Assembly: GCA_034401795.1 (NCBI GenBank)
Contig: CM067374.1
Coordinates: 96,102,140-96,166,139 of the forward strand
Reading direction: 5' to 3'
Length of the DNA stretch: 64,000 nucleotides
Origin: Chaetoderma sp. LZ-2023a
Taxonomy: Eukaryota; Mollusca; Caudofoveata; Chaetodermatida; Chaetodermatidae
A program made the translations under genes and the position numbers. Shown piece after piece: positions 43,386 to 54,169 of this stretch (the stretch's first letter is position 1; the number at the start of each line of letters is the position of its first letter). The notes beneath the pieces were generated by a model. It did no database searches. It saw nothing but the letters and a program-made list of their open reading frames with translations, and was not told the origin of the DNA.

Positions 43386-43449
43386 ATCAATTTTCTTTCA
43401 TGCATCGAAGTTCCTGCGATAAAAGTCAGAGAACTCCATATCTGACCTT

Positions 43450-45225
43450 TTGAAGCACCACATCTGTGTGAAGTCACCCCAACTGTGTGAAGCCATCCCA
43501 CCTGTGTGAAGCCACCCCATCTGTGTGAAGCCACCCCATTTGTATGAAGCCACCCCATATGTATGAAGCCATCCCATCTGTATGAAGCCACCCAATCTGT
43601 ATGAAGCCACTTCATCTGTGTGAAGCCGCCCCATCTGTGTGAAGCCACTTCATCTGTGTGAAGCCGCCCCATCTGTGTGAAGCCACCTCATCTATGTGAA
43701 GCCACCCCATATGTATGAAGCCACCCCATTTGTATGAAGCCACCCATCTGTATGAAGCCACCAATCTTCGTGAAGCCACCCAATCTGTATGAAACCGCAC
43801 CATATGTGCGAAGCCACCACATCTGTGTGAAGCCCCCATCTGTATGAAGCCACCCCATCTGTATGAAGCCACGCCATCTGTGTGTAGCCACCCCATCTGT
43901 ATAAAGCCACCCCATTTGTATGAACCCACCCATCTGCACGAAGTCACCCCATCGGTGTGAGTCCACCTCATCTGTGTGAAGCCACCTCATCTGTATGAAG
44001 TCACCCCATCTGTATGTAGCCACTTCATCTGTGTGAAGCCACCCCATTTGTATGAAGCCACCCCATATGTATGAAGCCATCCCATCTGTATGAAGCCACC
44101 CGATCTGTATGAAGCCACTTCATCTGTGTGAAGCCACCCCATATGTATGAAGCCACCCCATTTGTATGAAGCCACCCCATATGTATGAAGCCACCCATCT
44201 GTATGAAGCCACCAATCTTTGTGAAGCCACCCAATTTGTATGAAACCGCACCATATGTGCGAAGCCACCACATCTGTGTGAAGCCCCTCATCTGTATGAA
44301 GCCACCCCATCTGTATGAAGCCACCCCATCTGTCTGAAGCAACCCTATCTGTGTGGATACCACGCCATCTGTATGAAGCCACACCATCTGTATGAAGCCA
44401 CTTCATCTGTGTGAAGCCACCCATCTGGATGAAGCCACTTCATCTGTATGAAGCCACCCATCTGTATGATACCACGCCATCTGTATGAAGCATCCCCATC
44501 TGTGTGATACCATGCCATCTGTATAAAGCCACCCCATCTGTATGAAGCCACTCCATCTGTATGATGCCACTCCATCTGTATGAAGCCACCCCATCTGTAT
44601 GAAGCCACTTCATCTGTATGAAGCCACGCCATATGTATGAAGCCACCCCATCTGTATGAAGCCACTCTATCTGTATGAGGCCACTCCATCTGTATGATGC
44701 CACTCCATCTGTATGAAGCCACTTCATATGTATGAAGCCACCCCATATGTATGAAGCCACCCCATCTATATGAAGCCACTTCATCTGTATGAAGCCACCC
44801 CATATGTATGAAGCCACCCCATCTGTATGAAGCCACTCTATCTGTGTGAAGCCACCCCATCTGTGTGAAGCAACCCCATCTGTGTGATACCACGCCATCT
44901 GCATGAAGCCACCCCATGTGTATGAAGCCACTTCATCTGTGTAAAGCCACCCCATTTGTATGAAGTCACCCCACCTGTATGAGGCCACCACATCTGTGTA
45001 AAGACACTCCATTTGTGTGAAGCCACCCTATATGTATGAAGCAACCCAGCTGTGTGAAGCAACCCCGTCTGTGTGAAGCCACGACACCTGTGTCAAGCCA
45101 CCCCCATCTGTCTGAAGCCACCCATCTGTGTGAAGCCACCCCATCTGTGTGAAGCCACGACATCTGTGTGAAGCCACCACATCTGTGTGAAGCCACCCAA
45201 TCTGTATGAAGCCACCCCATATCCG
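43450..45225. repeat. 19 bp minisatellite, over 90 units
   Basis: Unit 'tgtgaagccaccccatctg' with variants (tatg/tgtg, cttcatctg, cccatttg, gaagccacc with one C less). Occasional units are 17-20 bp. On the minus strand all three frames are largely open, since the unit lacks stops in this strand; the encoded 19-residue periodic peptide (WLHTDGVASYRWGGFIQMG-like) rotates with frame. No gene context supports translation. A higher-order duplication of ~451 bp is visible: the variant run 'ccaccaatctt' at 43758 and 44209 is followed by the same variant series ('aaaccgcaccatatgtgcg'). Confidence 0.95.
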
Positions 45226-45690
45226 GTTATTTTGATACGCTGACTTGCGCCTTTTCGCTCTCTCTTAATAATGCACTTCGTGACTACCACGAATTAGATT
45301 GTTGATCCGTTGACTTCAAACTCAGCAAACGTAAACCATTGCTATATAAAGGTGTGTTAAATTTAGTGATTCTACCATTTTGCACCGCAGAATCATGGCC
45401 AAAATCTTTTATTCCGGTATGCACTTTGTGTCCCCATGACCTAGATATGTGATGTGCATGATGCGTTGTCGTTAAAGTCATAGAACTTCTAGTGACCCAT
45501 ATTATGAATGGAAGTGCCAAATTGTGTTATTCTAGCAGTATATTTCTGGATGCACGTAGTGACCCCGCGACATAGATTTTTCACCATATTGACCTCAAAC
45601 TCATTCTTGCAGTCATCCACAATATGCATCGATGTGCCAAATTTGGCGATTTTAATTTCTTGTACTCCGGAGATATCGCTCCGCTACATA
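45226..45690. other. no gene; dispersed-repeat-like text
   Basis: Phrases such as 'cactttgtgtccccatgacc' and 'cacgtagtgaccccgcgac' recur ~130 bp apart, the style of a dispersed invertebrate repeat. It ends at the CAAA tract. Confidence 0.4.
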
Positions 45691-45745
45691 TCCTAACAAA
45701 CAAACAAACAAACAAACAAACAGCAAAGCAAACAAACAAACAGAC
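45691..45745 (+). repeat. (CAAA)n tract
   Basis: About twelve CAAA units with one 'cagcaaag' interruption. Likely the tail of the preceding dispersed repeat, which would make that repeat a SINE or LINE 3' end; inference. Confidence 0.85.
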
Positions 45746-46489
45746 TACACCAACTACAATACTCACAAAGGTCTACATAGATGTGCGGCTTTGCTTCGAA
45801 ATATGAACACATACATAAGTTCAGGAAGTTCAATTGCTTATATGATTTTCTTTGTCTGGTCCAGTATTTGATAAATAGTTGACATCTCAGGTGTTGAAGC
45901 ATTGATAGTAGGCGCGAAACTAAGTGTGTCTTTTGTACTTGACTCACGACTGTAGCCGTGTTAAATGCAGTCCCTGAGCTGACGTTCTGGTTAGCTATAT
46001 CACTTTGGCACACCAATGACCATGCACTATTTTTATGTTTGGTAATCTTTGCTTCTGAGCATTAAAACTTTTAGCTGGTGTAATGGTTGGTGCCTCAGAA
46101 TGATACGATATCATAGGTTCAGAGGATGCGATCGTCACGTTCCTGCTCAGACTTGGGGTAGGTGAGTTGTAGATACGTGGCCTTGTATGATTATTCAATT
46201 CAATCTATGTGCGTGATCGACTGATGACGTTATTATGCCTGGTTATGTTGTCAAATGCAAAAACAACTGAAACTCCAAGGCATTATAAGATGAGATAGCA
46301 AAATCAATTTCTTTCTGTTTTTGTAATCTCAAAATTTTCAGCCGGTATTTCACAGCATATGGCATGATTATACGCTCTGATATAATAATTTGCCAATGTT
46401 TATGATGGATGCCTCACGTCAACGTGGATTTTTTATTCAGATCAACGGCAATAAGCGTGGCTCCCATGACGCGCGCCCGCGCGCAGGCA
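45746..46489. other. no gene recognised
   Basis: Small open frames only. No hairpin or known repeat. Confidence 0.4.
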
Positions 46490-46635
46490 GCCACACACTT
46501 ACGAACGCACGCACGCAGGCACGTACGCAGCCACGCACGCACACAGACACGCGCACACAGGCACACGCGCACGCACGCACGTACGCAGGCACGCACGCAT
46601 GCGCAAACGAATGCGTAAACGTACGCACGCACGCA
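46490..46635 (+). repeat. degenerate (CACG)/(GCAC) microsatellite
   Basis: Imperfect 'cgcacgcacg' and 'cgcacacagg' words across the stretch; related in unit to the TGCG tracts elsewhere. Confidence 0.85.
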
Positions 46636-46639
46636 TGCA

Positions 46640-46715
46640 CAATTAGACTGGAACCCATTGCTGCCTCACACAGCAGTAGATTACAATCAAATTAGTTTCA
46701 AATTTTCATCAGCTT
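46640..46715. mobile_element. hairpin MITE core, family B, partial
   Basis: 'gactggaacccattgctgcc' and 'aatcaaattagtttcaaatt' are degenerate arm and centre of family B, directly after the CACG tract. Confidence 0.55.
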
Positions 46716-46756
46716 ACTAGCGTGATCGCTGGGAAATGGGCCTTTCTCCTTCGATC

Positions 46757-46917
46757 AATACTCACCATTCTGTTACTTCTGATATACAGCTGGCCCTGAC
46801 AGCGGCTCTAGGATTATAGACTTAGAAAGCTTTACCGACTCCTGGGAACCGGGTACTCGGCTCCCAACTGCCGAGTACCCGTTTACCATAGAGCTCATTC
46901 TTGTTTGTATAGCAACA
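46757..46917 (+). repeat. DIRS left inverted terminal repeat
   Basis: Starts 'aatactcaccattctgttac'. Contains a perfect stem 'cgggtactcggc' / 'gccgagtacccg' (46855-46889) over an 8-base loop. Matches the right terminus in reverse complement with few changes. Confidence 0.9.
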
Positions 46918-47272
46918 AGTGCAATACATGCTTTTCGCATTAAGGATTTTAGTGTTTTTTAAAAGAATCTAAGTCTTTAATCAGTGATAGTTTGTGTGTT
47001 CTGAAAGGATAACTAAGGACTATGGAGAATACCGCCCAAGACAACCAGGTTGTATTGTTCTTTATATCCATAGTTAAAAGACTTAGGTCTCTAAATTTCG
47101 TTGTGTCGCATGTTCCAATTTCTGACCCCATAGAATCTGGGACGTGTGCTAGCAACGATATATGCCAGACGATCGCCTTCTTTAAACCCCAACAGGCGAT
47201 CGGCAGATATGAAAATAGGTGTTTGCTACGGTATTTCTAACACGAATATCGGCTGATGTCGTTCTCCGTAGA

Positions 47273-47308
47273 ATCCGAGCGGGTGACGTCACACCCGGTC
47301 GCTCGGAT
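47273..47308. promoter_or_regulatory. CRE-like palindrome in the DIRS 5' leader
   Basis: TGACGTCA (47284-47291), the consensus CREB/ATF site, lies within stem 'atccgagc' / 'gctcggat', with inner 'gggtg' / 'caccc' pairing. Plausible promoter element of the retrotransposon; function is inference. Confidence 0.55.
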
Positions 47309-47815
47309 GTTTATGTGAAGAAAATTTTTTTCATTAATTCGCGCATCTTGTTCTGGGTGCTGCGTACTAAAAAATGGTACCGGAAACTTTAGAATGATCA
47401 AGTTTACGTGCGATCACGATCGGTTTGCAATGATCGGTGGTTTCAAAATTCTTGAGTAGATGTGTGGTCTGCGGTTTTACCGTGTGAGACAGCAGTTGTT
47501 ATACATTTTGTTGTTTTCTTCACATATCGTGTTGCGTTCGTTAGGAGTATAATTTATATTGATTAGTAAATATACCCTGAATGCTATGCGATATGATTCC
47601 TGGAGCCGTTACACATCCTGTAGGATCTATTATGGGTGTGTTGTGCCCGCCGCGTTCTTGTCGTCATAATCAATGCGATCGTTGTTGTAACGTGGCGGGG
47701 TGGGGTGCGGGAGGTTACGGTTAATTTATGAGTCAAAATATTTGAAAATTAATTGTCTGCCTTCCATCCGGGTCTCGTTCCGCTTGTTTATTGTAGGTTT
47801 GTGCTTATTTTATAG

Positions 47816-49947
47816 GCCAAGCCAGCCCCGCCATCATGTGACGACTGCCATAAGTTTGTCCGTGTAATGTTCAAGGACTATGTCTGTTTTAGGTGTGCCC
47901 TGTGTAATATAGATCATAGGTGTAATGTTTGTGCAGTGTGGTCCGTCGAAACGATGGTTAAGTTCCTTGCCCAGAAGGACTTGGCTGGGTCTGACGCGGG
48001 GTCAGGCGGTCCGAGAGGAAATCGTGGAGCGCCCGGTTCGGCCGGTGGGGTGCTCCACGTCCCCAGCTGGAGGTGGCGGAGATGGCACCGCCGGCGTGGT
48101 TTGGTCCGGCTATGCAGGGTTTTCTGCATAGCGTTCTGCCCACGCTGGTGTCGTCCCTGCTACCAAAGGTTGGGGGGCAGTTTCTCCCCATGCCTGGTAC
48201 GGATCCTGTCTTCGGACAGGATTCTGGACTGGTTACCGAGGGGGCCGTCTCGTACGGCCCCCTGGCGGGTCCGTCTGGCTTCGGCCAGACGGTTTCTGTC
48301 TCTCTGCGGCCACCTCCGGGTGGTCCAGTAGCGGTGGCCGGTTCGTCAGGTGTGGGAGCCGTCCGCCAGGACGGCTCCACGGTTTATTCGTCTAGTGATG
48401 GCTCTTCGGAGTCTGAAGACGATGAGGCCGAGGAGGAGAGGTTGCTGCGGCCCGTGAAGACGCAGGTGGCGAATATGGAGGTTGATTCCGTCCTGGACGG
48501 AACCGGCCTCCATTTGTCTGGTTTGGCGCAAGCCAGGTCAGCGGCTCCACCTGCGGCTGAGGCCAATCCGTTACCGTGCACCGGTTCCGCGTGGCTTGGT
48601 TTGTCACCAGCCGTCAGGGGAACGGGTGTGCCGGGCCAGGCGTGGTACTCACCTATCTCGCCTGGTCCGGCAGCCGGACATGGGGTGCCGTTGGCGCCCG
48701 TGGCCGGCTATGGTTCCGCGATGGCTACGGGTCCGTACGGTTTTCCGTGCGGACCTACCCCATGGACCGGAGTGTTTCATGGGGTGGCGGCGGAACCATG
48801 TGGTAGCGGAGTGCCTGGCGTGTCAGCCGTGGCTCCTGGCCGGGAGGCCATGGCTGGCAGACCCGTAAGCATGTCAACGGGTGACGTGTTTGCGGGGGTA
48901 TCTTCTTCGGAGGTAGATTGGTCTGATGCTCTGGCGTGGCTAGCCAGAGTTGACCCGTCTGTGGTTTCGGCCACGGCCGATGAAGATGCGCCCCGTCCGT
49001 CGGTTGCGTCGATTAGGACGGGGATTTTGCCCGCGGCCCGGATCCAGTCAGTGGGACTGGATCCATGGTTCATTGATTTGTTGGATGCTATTTATAGTAA
49101 ACAACTAATGACCAAGCGTCAGCTCCCTGCGGCCTCCAGGGAGGTGCGGGCAAGGTGTCATATTCCGCGGGGTGAATACGACAGGTATGGTGTAGTCCCG
49201 TCGGTCACGGAGGATGACCGATGGGTTCTGGGCGTCCAGAGTGCCGGGTCGGGTGGTCCCGGTCCGGCACTAGTGGATAAGGCCCAGGTACACCAGGAAG
49301 AAGTCCTGGCCCTATGCGATGAGGGTGTGAGGGCAGCCATGAGCGCTGTCAATCACTCCTATCGTCTACTTCAGTCGGTGTGGGCTGAAGCGGGGGCAGG
49401 CCACCCTGTGCCACCTGTGGCGCTATCGTGCGTTAATGACGGCTTGGTGCTGTCAATGGACGCATTGGCAAGGGTGCAAGCGCGTGTGACGAAGTCCAGG
49501 AGGCAAATGGTCATTGACCATATGCGTCCGGCTACGGCAGTCAGGGAGCGTCTTCTTGGGACGCCCCTGACAGGGCCTAGCATCTTTGGTGGCCAAGCGC
49601 GGGCCATCTTAGAGGACACCGCCACTATTGCGCAGAATCGTTTAGCGGTAAATCTACAGCTAGAGCTAGTGCGGCAAGCGCACGCACTAGGGGCTGTGGG
49701 CAAGCTGCTAACAGGACAGCCTTCGAAGAAACAGAAAAAGCATAAGGGCAAGGCGAAAGCCAGGCCTATTGCGACGTCTGTTTCGGCTGGGTTCTCTGAG
49801 CCGCCGCCGGCGAAGAAACCCAGGAAGGCTGTAGAGGCGCCTACCCTCCCCAATGTTGCTCCTGACCGCCCTAGAGGTGGTAAGGGCAAGGGGAAGGGTA
49901 AGGGTAAGGCCTCAAAGGGCGGACAGAAGGGGCCGAAGCGTACCTGA
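47816..49947 (+). pseudogene. DIRS gag-like ORF with N-terminal zinc finger, frameshifted
   Basis: Structural protein of the element. The first part, in one frame, has 'CDDCHKFVRVMFKDYVCFRC' and 'CNIDHRCNVCAVW', a Cys-rich finger as found at the start of many DIRS gag proteins. It has no ATG upstream in frame; instead an in-frame TAG is part of a good acceptor 'gcttattttatag' (to 47815), so a leader exon upstream is likely. Near 48000-48070 the frame changes, and from 48073 a 624-codon frame continues: proline/glycine-rich and acidic low-complexity, then a more structured region (48,950-49,690; 'WFIDLLDAIYSKQLMTKRQL'), then a strongly basic Lys/Gly tail ending at 49947 (KGKGKGKGKASKGG). One frameshift separates finger and body. 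Confidence 0.75.
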
Positions 49948-50099
49948 GGGTACGCAAGCTCCCTTCATATCCGCCTGGACCGCACCTGTGCGACAGGAAC
50001 AGCGGTGCCAGTTATACCCGTCGTGCCTAGAACGAAATGGTTCTCACTCTCTCTCGTTAAGAAAGGGGGGGGGGGCGGACTGCGAGCCGGACAACCCCG

Positions 50100-51950
50100 T
50101 TAGACGTCGAGGCGTCTATGGTGGGTGGAAGGCTCATGCGTTTCGTCGAGGCTTGGCGAGGTGTGACGTCAGACAGTCTGGTCCTGGGATGGTTATCCCA
50201 GGGTTACATGCCGGAGTGGTGGGACTTTCCGCCACAAAATCTGTCTTTGGCACCAGTCTGGACACCCGTACCAAGGGAGCAAGACAAGTTAGAAGCCGTT
50301 CAAAAGGAAGTGTCGGGTTTGCTTCTGAAGGGAGCAATAAAACCAGCAAACCGGAACACTCCAGGCTTCTATTCAAACATGTTCCTTGTCCCCAAGAGCA
50401 CGGGGGGATGGAGACCCATACTCAATCTCAGGCCATTAAATTGGTTTATCCATACGCCTCGGTTCCAGATGGAAACACCGAGGTCGGTAATGGCGGGATT
50501 GAGGAAAGGAATGTGGTGTGTATCGATCGATCTGAAAGATGCATATTTCCACATTCCGATGAATCGGAGTTGGCACAGGTTTCTGAGATTTGCGTTTCAG
50601 AATCAAGTATGGGAGTTTACAGTTCTCCCGTTTGGCCTGTCGACAGCTCCGAGGGTTTTTCACAAGAGTGGTCCTTGCGGTGACAGCGTTTCTCAGAAAA
50701 GAGAACGTGGCGCTACACACCTACATAGACGACTGGCTGCTCAAGGCAGACTCGGCAGCCAGGTTGAACGTGGATACTGCTCTGACTCTGAAGTTACTTT
50801 CAGATCTAGGCTGGATAGTCAACCAGGAGAAATCCGAGTTGACACCCACTCAACATTTCGTTTATTTGGGGATGCGATTCGACCTCGAGGAGGGCAGGGT
50901 TTACCCGTCAGAGCCCAGAGTGGTGTCTCTGTTAGCCATCCTCGGGAGTTTTCGAGTGGGAAACCACATTCAGGCGAGGCGGTTCCTTCAGATGCTGGGC
51001 ATGATGGTCTCCATGGAGCAGGTTATCCCGTACGATGCTCTAATGCGAAGGCCTATCCAGTTGTATCTGATGTCTCTGTGGAAACAGAGAACAGAACCCC
51101 TGTCAAAACTGTTGCCAGTTTTGGAGCCGATAATATCGCATCTTCTATGGTGGAAACAGCGTCAGAATCTCCTATTAGGGGTTTCGCTGCACCTACCCCG
51201 CCCCCAGCTGTCCGTCTACACGGATGCATCGCTGGAAGGGTGGGGTGCCTGCCTGGGAGAACCAGGTCTCGGGCACATGGACTCTCCCGGAGAGTCAGCT
51301 GCATATCAATCTGTTGGAAATGATGGCAGTGGAACTGGCGTTGGAAGAGTTCCTTCCGATGATCAGGGGCAGGGTGATATTGATACGGTCGGTCGATTCG
51401 ACAGTAACATCATATATAAATCGCCAAGGCTGGACCAGGTCGCCCACTCTGTGTATCAGGGTGTGGCACTTGATTCAATGGTGCAGGAATTACTCGGTTG
51501 TTTTGAAAGCAGCTCGTATTCCTGGCCGATTGAACATTCTGGCGGATGCTTTGTCTCGCAGACAGAGAATCCTGCCAACAGAATGGTCCCTCAACCCTCC
51601 AGTTCTGCGACGGATCTTCGAGCATTGGGGCAAACCCAACGTGGACTTGTTCGCCACAAAGGAAAATGCTCAAATCATGACATATGTCTCGCCGATTACA
51701 GATCCAAATGCCGTCGATACAGACGCTCTGGCGATAAGCTGGAGAGGGATGCACGCTTACGCGTACCCACCCACCATTCTTCTACCGAAGGTTTTGGTGA
51801 AGGTCAGGGAGGAACCGTGTCTGGTCCTGCTAATAGCGCCGTATTGGCCGAGCAGGGCGTGGTTCACGGATCTTCTAGATCTGCTGGTGGAAAATCCTGT
51901 GCAGTTGCCCGAGATTCCGAACATAATCTCCCAGGCCAAGGGACGCTTCC
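50100..51950 (+). pseudogene. DIRS reverse transcriptase and RNase H, two frameshifts
   Basis: Copies the element RNA. First frame (to ~50660): 'FYSNMFLVPKSTGGWRPILN', 'VSIDLKDAYFHIP' (motif A Asp), 'FTVLPFGLSTAPRVF'. Second frame (~50660-51260): 'LHTYIDDWLLKADS' (catalytic DD), 'FVYLGMRFDLEEGRV', 'LSVYTDASLEGWGACLG' (RNase H first Asp). Third frame (from ~51265): 'GTWTLPESQLHINLLEMMAV' (RNase H Glu), 'GRLNILADALSRR' (Asp near the end) and 'NVDLFATKENAQI'. All motif words match the DIRS/Pat-type RT-RH. Frame changes are at the T5 run near 50657 and near 51262-51272. A G10 run at 50066-50075 may be another slip between gag and RT. Confidence 0.9.
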
Positions 51951-52985
51951 TACACGAGTGTCCCGAAATGTTCAATGACTGCGTGGATGTTATCAAACAA
52001 CGTTCCACGTCGGAAGGCTTTTCTCGACAGGCTGCTGATTTCATCGCGGCTGCGAGAAGGAGGTCAACCTTCAAGTCATATAACAACAAGGTTAACAGAT
52101 TTGCAGACTGGTGTGAAGAAAAGGGTATTGATACCTTTCAATCCACTATCAGCAAATAGCAGACTTTCTCTGTGAGCTGTTCTTTTGAGGACTAGCTCCC
52201 GTCACAGTTGCTGGATACAAGTCAGCTTTGGCATCAGTTATCCCTTGTCTAGCCAACAGGGATAGTCCAGAGGTGGCCCAGTTAAATGTGATGTTGAAGG
52301 GAATGAGCAATCTCCGACCGAGACAACCGGTAGTCATTCCAGCCTGGAGTCTATCTTTAGTGCTTAATGTACTGGCCAAGCACCCTTTCGAACCGTTGCG
52401 TTCGGCTAGTCTAAAGCATTTGACTCTAAAGGCGGTCTTTCTATTGGCAGCTTCCTCAGCTAGAAGGCACAGTGAGATCCATGCGCTTTCGGCAGAGAGG
52501 AACCGATTTATTGTTTCTGGAGAAGGTCTGCGTCTTCTGCCAAGAGCAGAGGTTATGTCAAAGAACCAATCTTTGAGATATCCCAGCAAACCGATCATTA
52601 TACCGAAGTTAACTAGGTTTGATCGTGATGCCAGTGTCTGGTGCCCGGTCCGTGCTTTGACTAAGTACAAGAAACGGACTGACTCGTTACGGTCGAACGA
52701 TAGACATCTGTGGATCTGCCATAAAAAGTCTTATGGCGCCGCATCCATGGATACTATCTCTCGTTGGGTGGTCGAATGCATTCAGACTACTCAGGAGATG
52801 GCGACTGGGCACCAGGTGCAAGGCGTAAGGGCAGACAATGTCAGAGGAATAGCCGCCTCGACCGCCCTTTACAATGGTGTTCCGTTATAGGACATCATGG
52901 CCGTTGCACAATGGCACTGTGAGTCCTCATTCACGGATTACTATATGAGGGATGTGTCAGACTCAGCCAATCCACTCGCTTTAGC
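51950..52985 (+). pseudogene. DIRS tyrosine recombinase, stops and a missing His
   Basis: Integrase of the element. N-terminal SAM-like part: 'AADFIAAARRRSTFKSYNNK' and 'WCEEKGID'. After a frameshift and a TGA (52156-52192) comes 'GLAPVTVAGYKSALASVI', then the catalytic part: 'SARRHSEIHALS' (Arg I), 'ADNVRGIAAS' (Arg II box; the usual H of HxxR is replaced by Asp in this alignment), a TAG at 52888-52890, then 'AQWHCESSFTDYYMRDV' with the Trp/His and the nucleophile Tyr. The TAG differs by one base from the GAG expected in 'GVPLEDIM'-type relatives. The gene is dead as written. Confidence 0.85.
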
Positions 52986-53501
52986 TGTTTTGAAACGATA
53001 GTTAGTGACCACACTGCTTTTCACCCTTTTCTCACTTCGGTAAGAAAAGAACCTAAAGCAGGCATGGTCAGGCGAGAGGATGTCAACCAGATTGTGTCAC
53101 TGATGGCCGAACCGGTGAATGGTTGGAGGCGGTACGTCTGAAGTCCAATTATCATAAGGTAATTCAATAGTGAGAGTTTTTTGTATTATGGATATGTATC
53201 ATGTTCATTCATCTTATATATTCATGCTCATTCCCAGGCTAATACATGGAGTATGCAGGGAGCAGTTAACCCTCTTGGCATATTTGTGTTTTCAAGCGAG
53301 ATACATGTTCGTTAGTTCTCTCCCTTTTCTTAGGAGGAAAAAGGGGGGAGGACTGTGACGCGAATGTGATTCGGTTCCGTGAACTTGACGGTCCTTTTAG
53401 GTCTCCGTTAGTCAAGTTTGAAGTCTAAAATCTTTCTCCAAGAGGCAAAATTAGCAATTATGGCTTGCCCCTTCCCACCAGGTTACTGATCAAATCTGGT
53501 G

Positions 53502-53602
53502 TATATCAGAAGTAACAGAATGGTGAGTATTGATCGAAGGAGAATGCAGGAAATGTCAATTTCCCTTTCTCCGAGATCTAACAATACTCACCATTCTGTT
53601 AC
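53502..53602 (+). repeat. DIRS internal complementary region
   Basis: Left part (53502-53543) is the reverse complement of the left outer edge ('gtgagtattgatcgaaggag'), right part (53544-53602) that of the right outer edge ('tgcaggaaatgtcaatttcc', '...gatctaacaatactcacc'). The joint at 53543/53544 shows where the two ends meet in the circular intermediate. Confidence 0.92.
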
Positions 53603-53654
53603 GGACCCAGCCTCCCAGCCCCACGGAGGCAAGCCATAGTTTTCTCTTGTTTGG

Positions 53655-53812
53655 TGGCTATGCAAACAATATGAGCTCTATGGTAAACGGGTACTCGGCA
53701 GTTGGGAGCCGAGTACCCGGTTCCCAGGAGTCGGTAAAGCTTTCTAAGTCTATAATCCTAGAGCCGCTGTCAGGGCCAGCTGTATATCAGAAGTAACAGA
53801 ATGGTGAGTATT
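53655..53812 (-). repeat. DIRS right inverted terminal repeat
   Basis: Reverse complement of 46757-46917, with the same 'cgggtactcggc' stem. Beyond it, 53813-53852 is the unique right outer edge. Confidence 0.9.
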
Positions 53813-53854
53813 GTTAGATCTCGGAGAAAGGGAAATTGACATTTCCTGCATTCC

Positions 53855-54125
53855 AGTGTATCATCAATCATATTACGTCCTAATCAACTACGTGAAATGT
53901 AGGATGACGTCATAATCAATGTCGTCATGAATGACATAACTAGGTTCGTCACGAACGCTTAATTGATGACGCACTACGCGTTGCTGTACGGTTTGTATGT
54001 CTTTACTATTTAATAAACATGCCGTTGAATATTTTCAAACTAATTTAACTAAGTGCTGTTGATGTAGTGTGTGTGGAGTTTAGCTAATGATGTGCGAGGC
54101 ATAGCTAAAACTGGATTCCTCCATT
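53855..54125 (-). mobile_element. MITE family B, truncated, adjacent to DIRS end
   Basis: 'caatcatattacgtcctaat', TGACGTCA at 53905-53912, 'gtatgtctttactatttaat', half core at 54020-54065, then jumps to 'tgtggagtttagctaatgat' and 'agctaaaactgga'. The start of the MITE is cut at the DIRS edge, so DIRS probably inserted in it or deleted its end. Confidence 0.7.
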
Positions 54126-54169
54126 GAGTCACTGATTAAAACTCCAAGTGTGAAAAGCCAAAGAAAAAG

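Larger units (their letters stand above)
46744..53852 (+). mobile_element. DIRS-type tyrosine-recombinase retrotransposon, ~7.1 kb
   Basis: Inverted terminal repeats (46757-46917 and 53655-53812), an internal complementary region that joins both outer edges (53502-53602), and the gene order gag - RT/RNase H - tyrosine recombinase are together diagnostic of DIRS elements, which integrate by recombination of a circle and make no target duplication. Outer edges are defined by comparison with the internal region: left 'ttctccttcgatcaa', right '...tttcctgcatt'. Several frameshifts and stops show this copy is inactive. GC content and codon use of the gag part are higher than in the surroundings. 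Confidence 0.93.

Noticed and set aside
43450..45225. CRISPR-like array
   Set aside because: Units are contiguous with no spacers, and the genome is animal.
43331..45290. Periodic minus-strand frames of up to 190 codons
   Set aside because: Explained by a stop-free 19 bp minisatellite; three frames are open at once and no start context, splice site or domain supports a protein.
46744..53852. Reading the DIRS as an LTR retrotransposon or endogenous virus
   Set aside because: Termini are inverted, there is no protease or DDE integrase, and a tyrosine recombinase with an internal complementary region is present.
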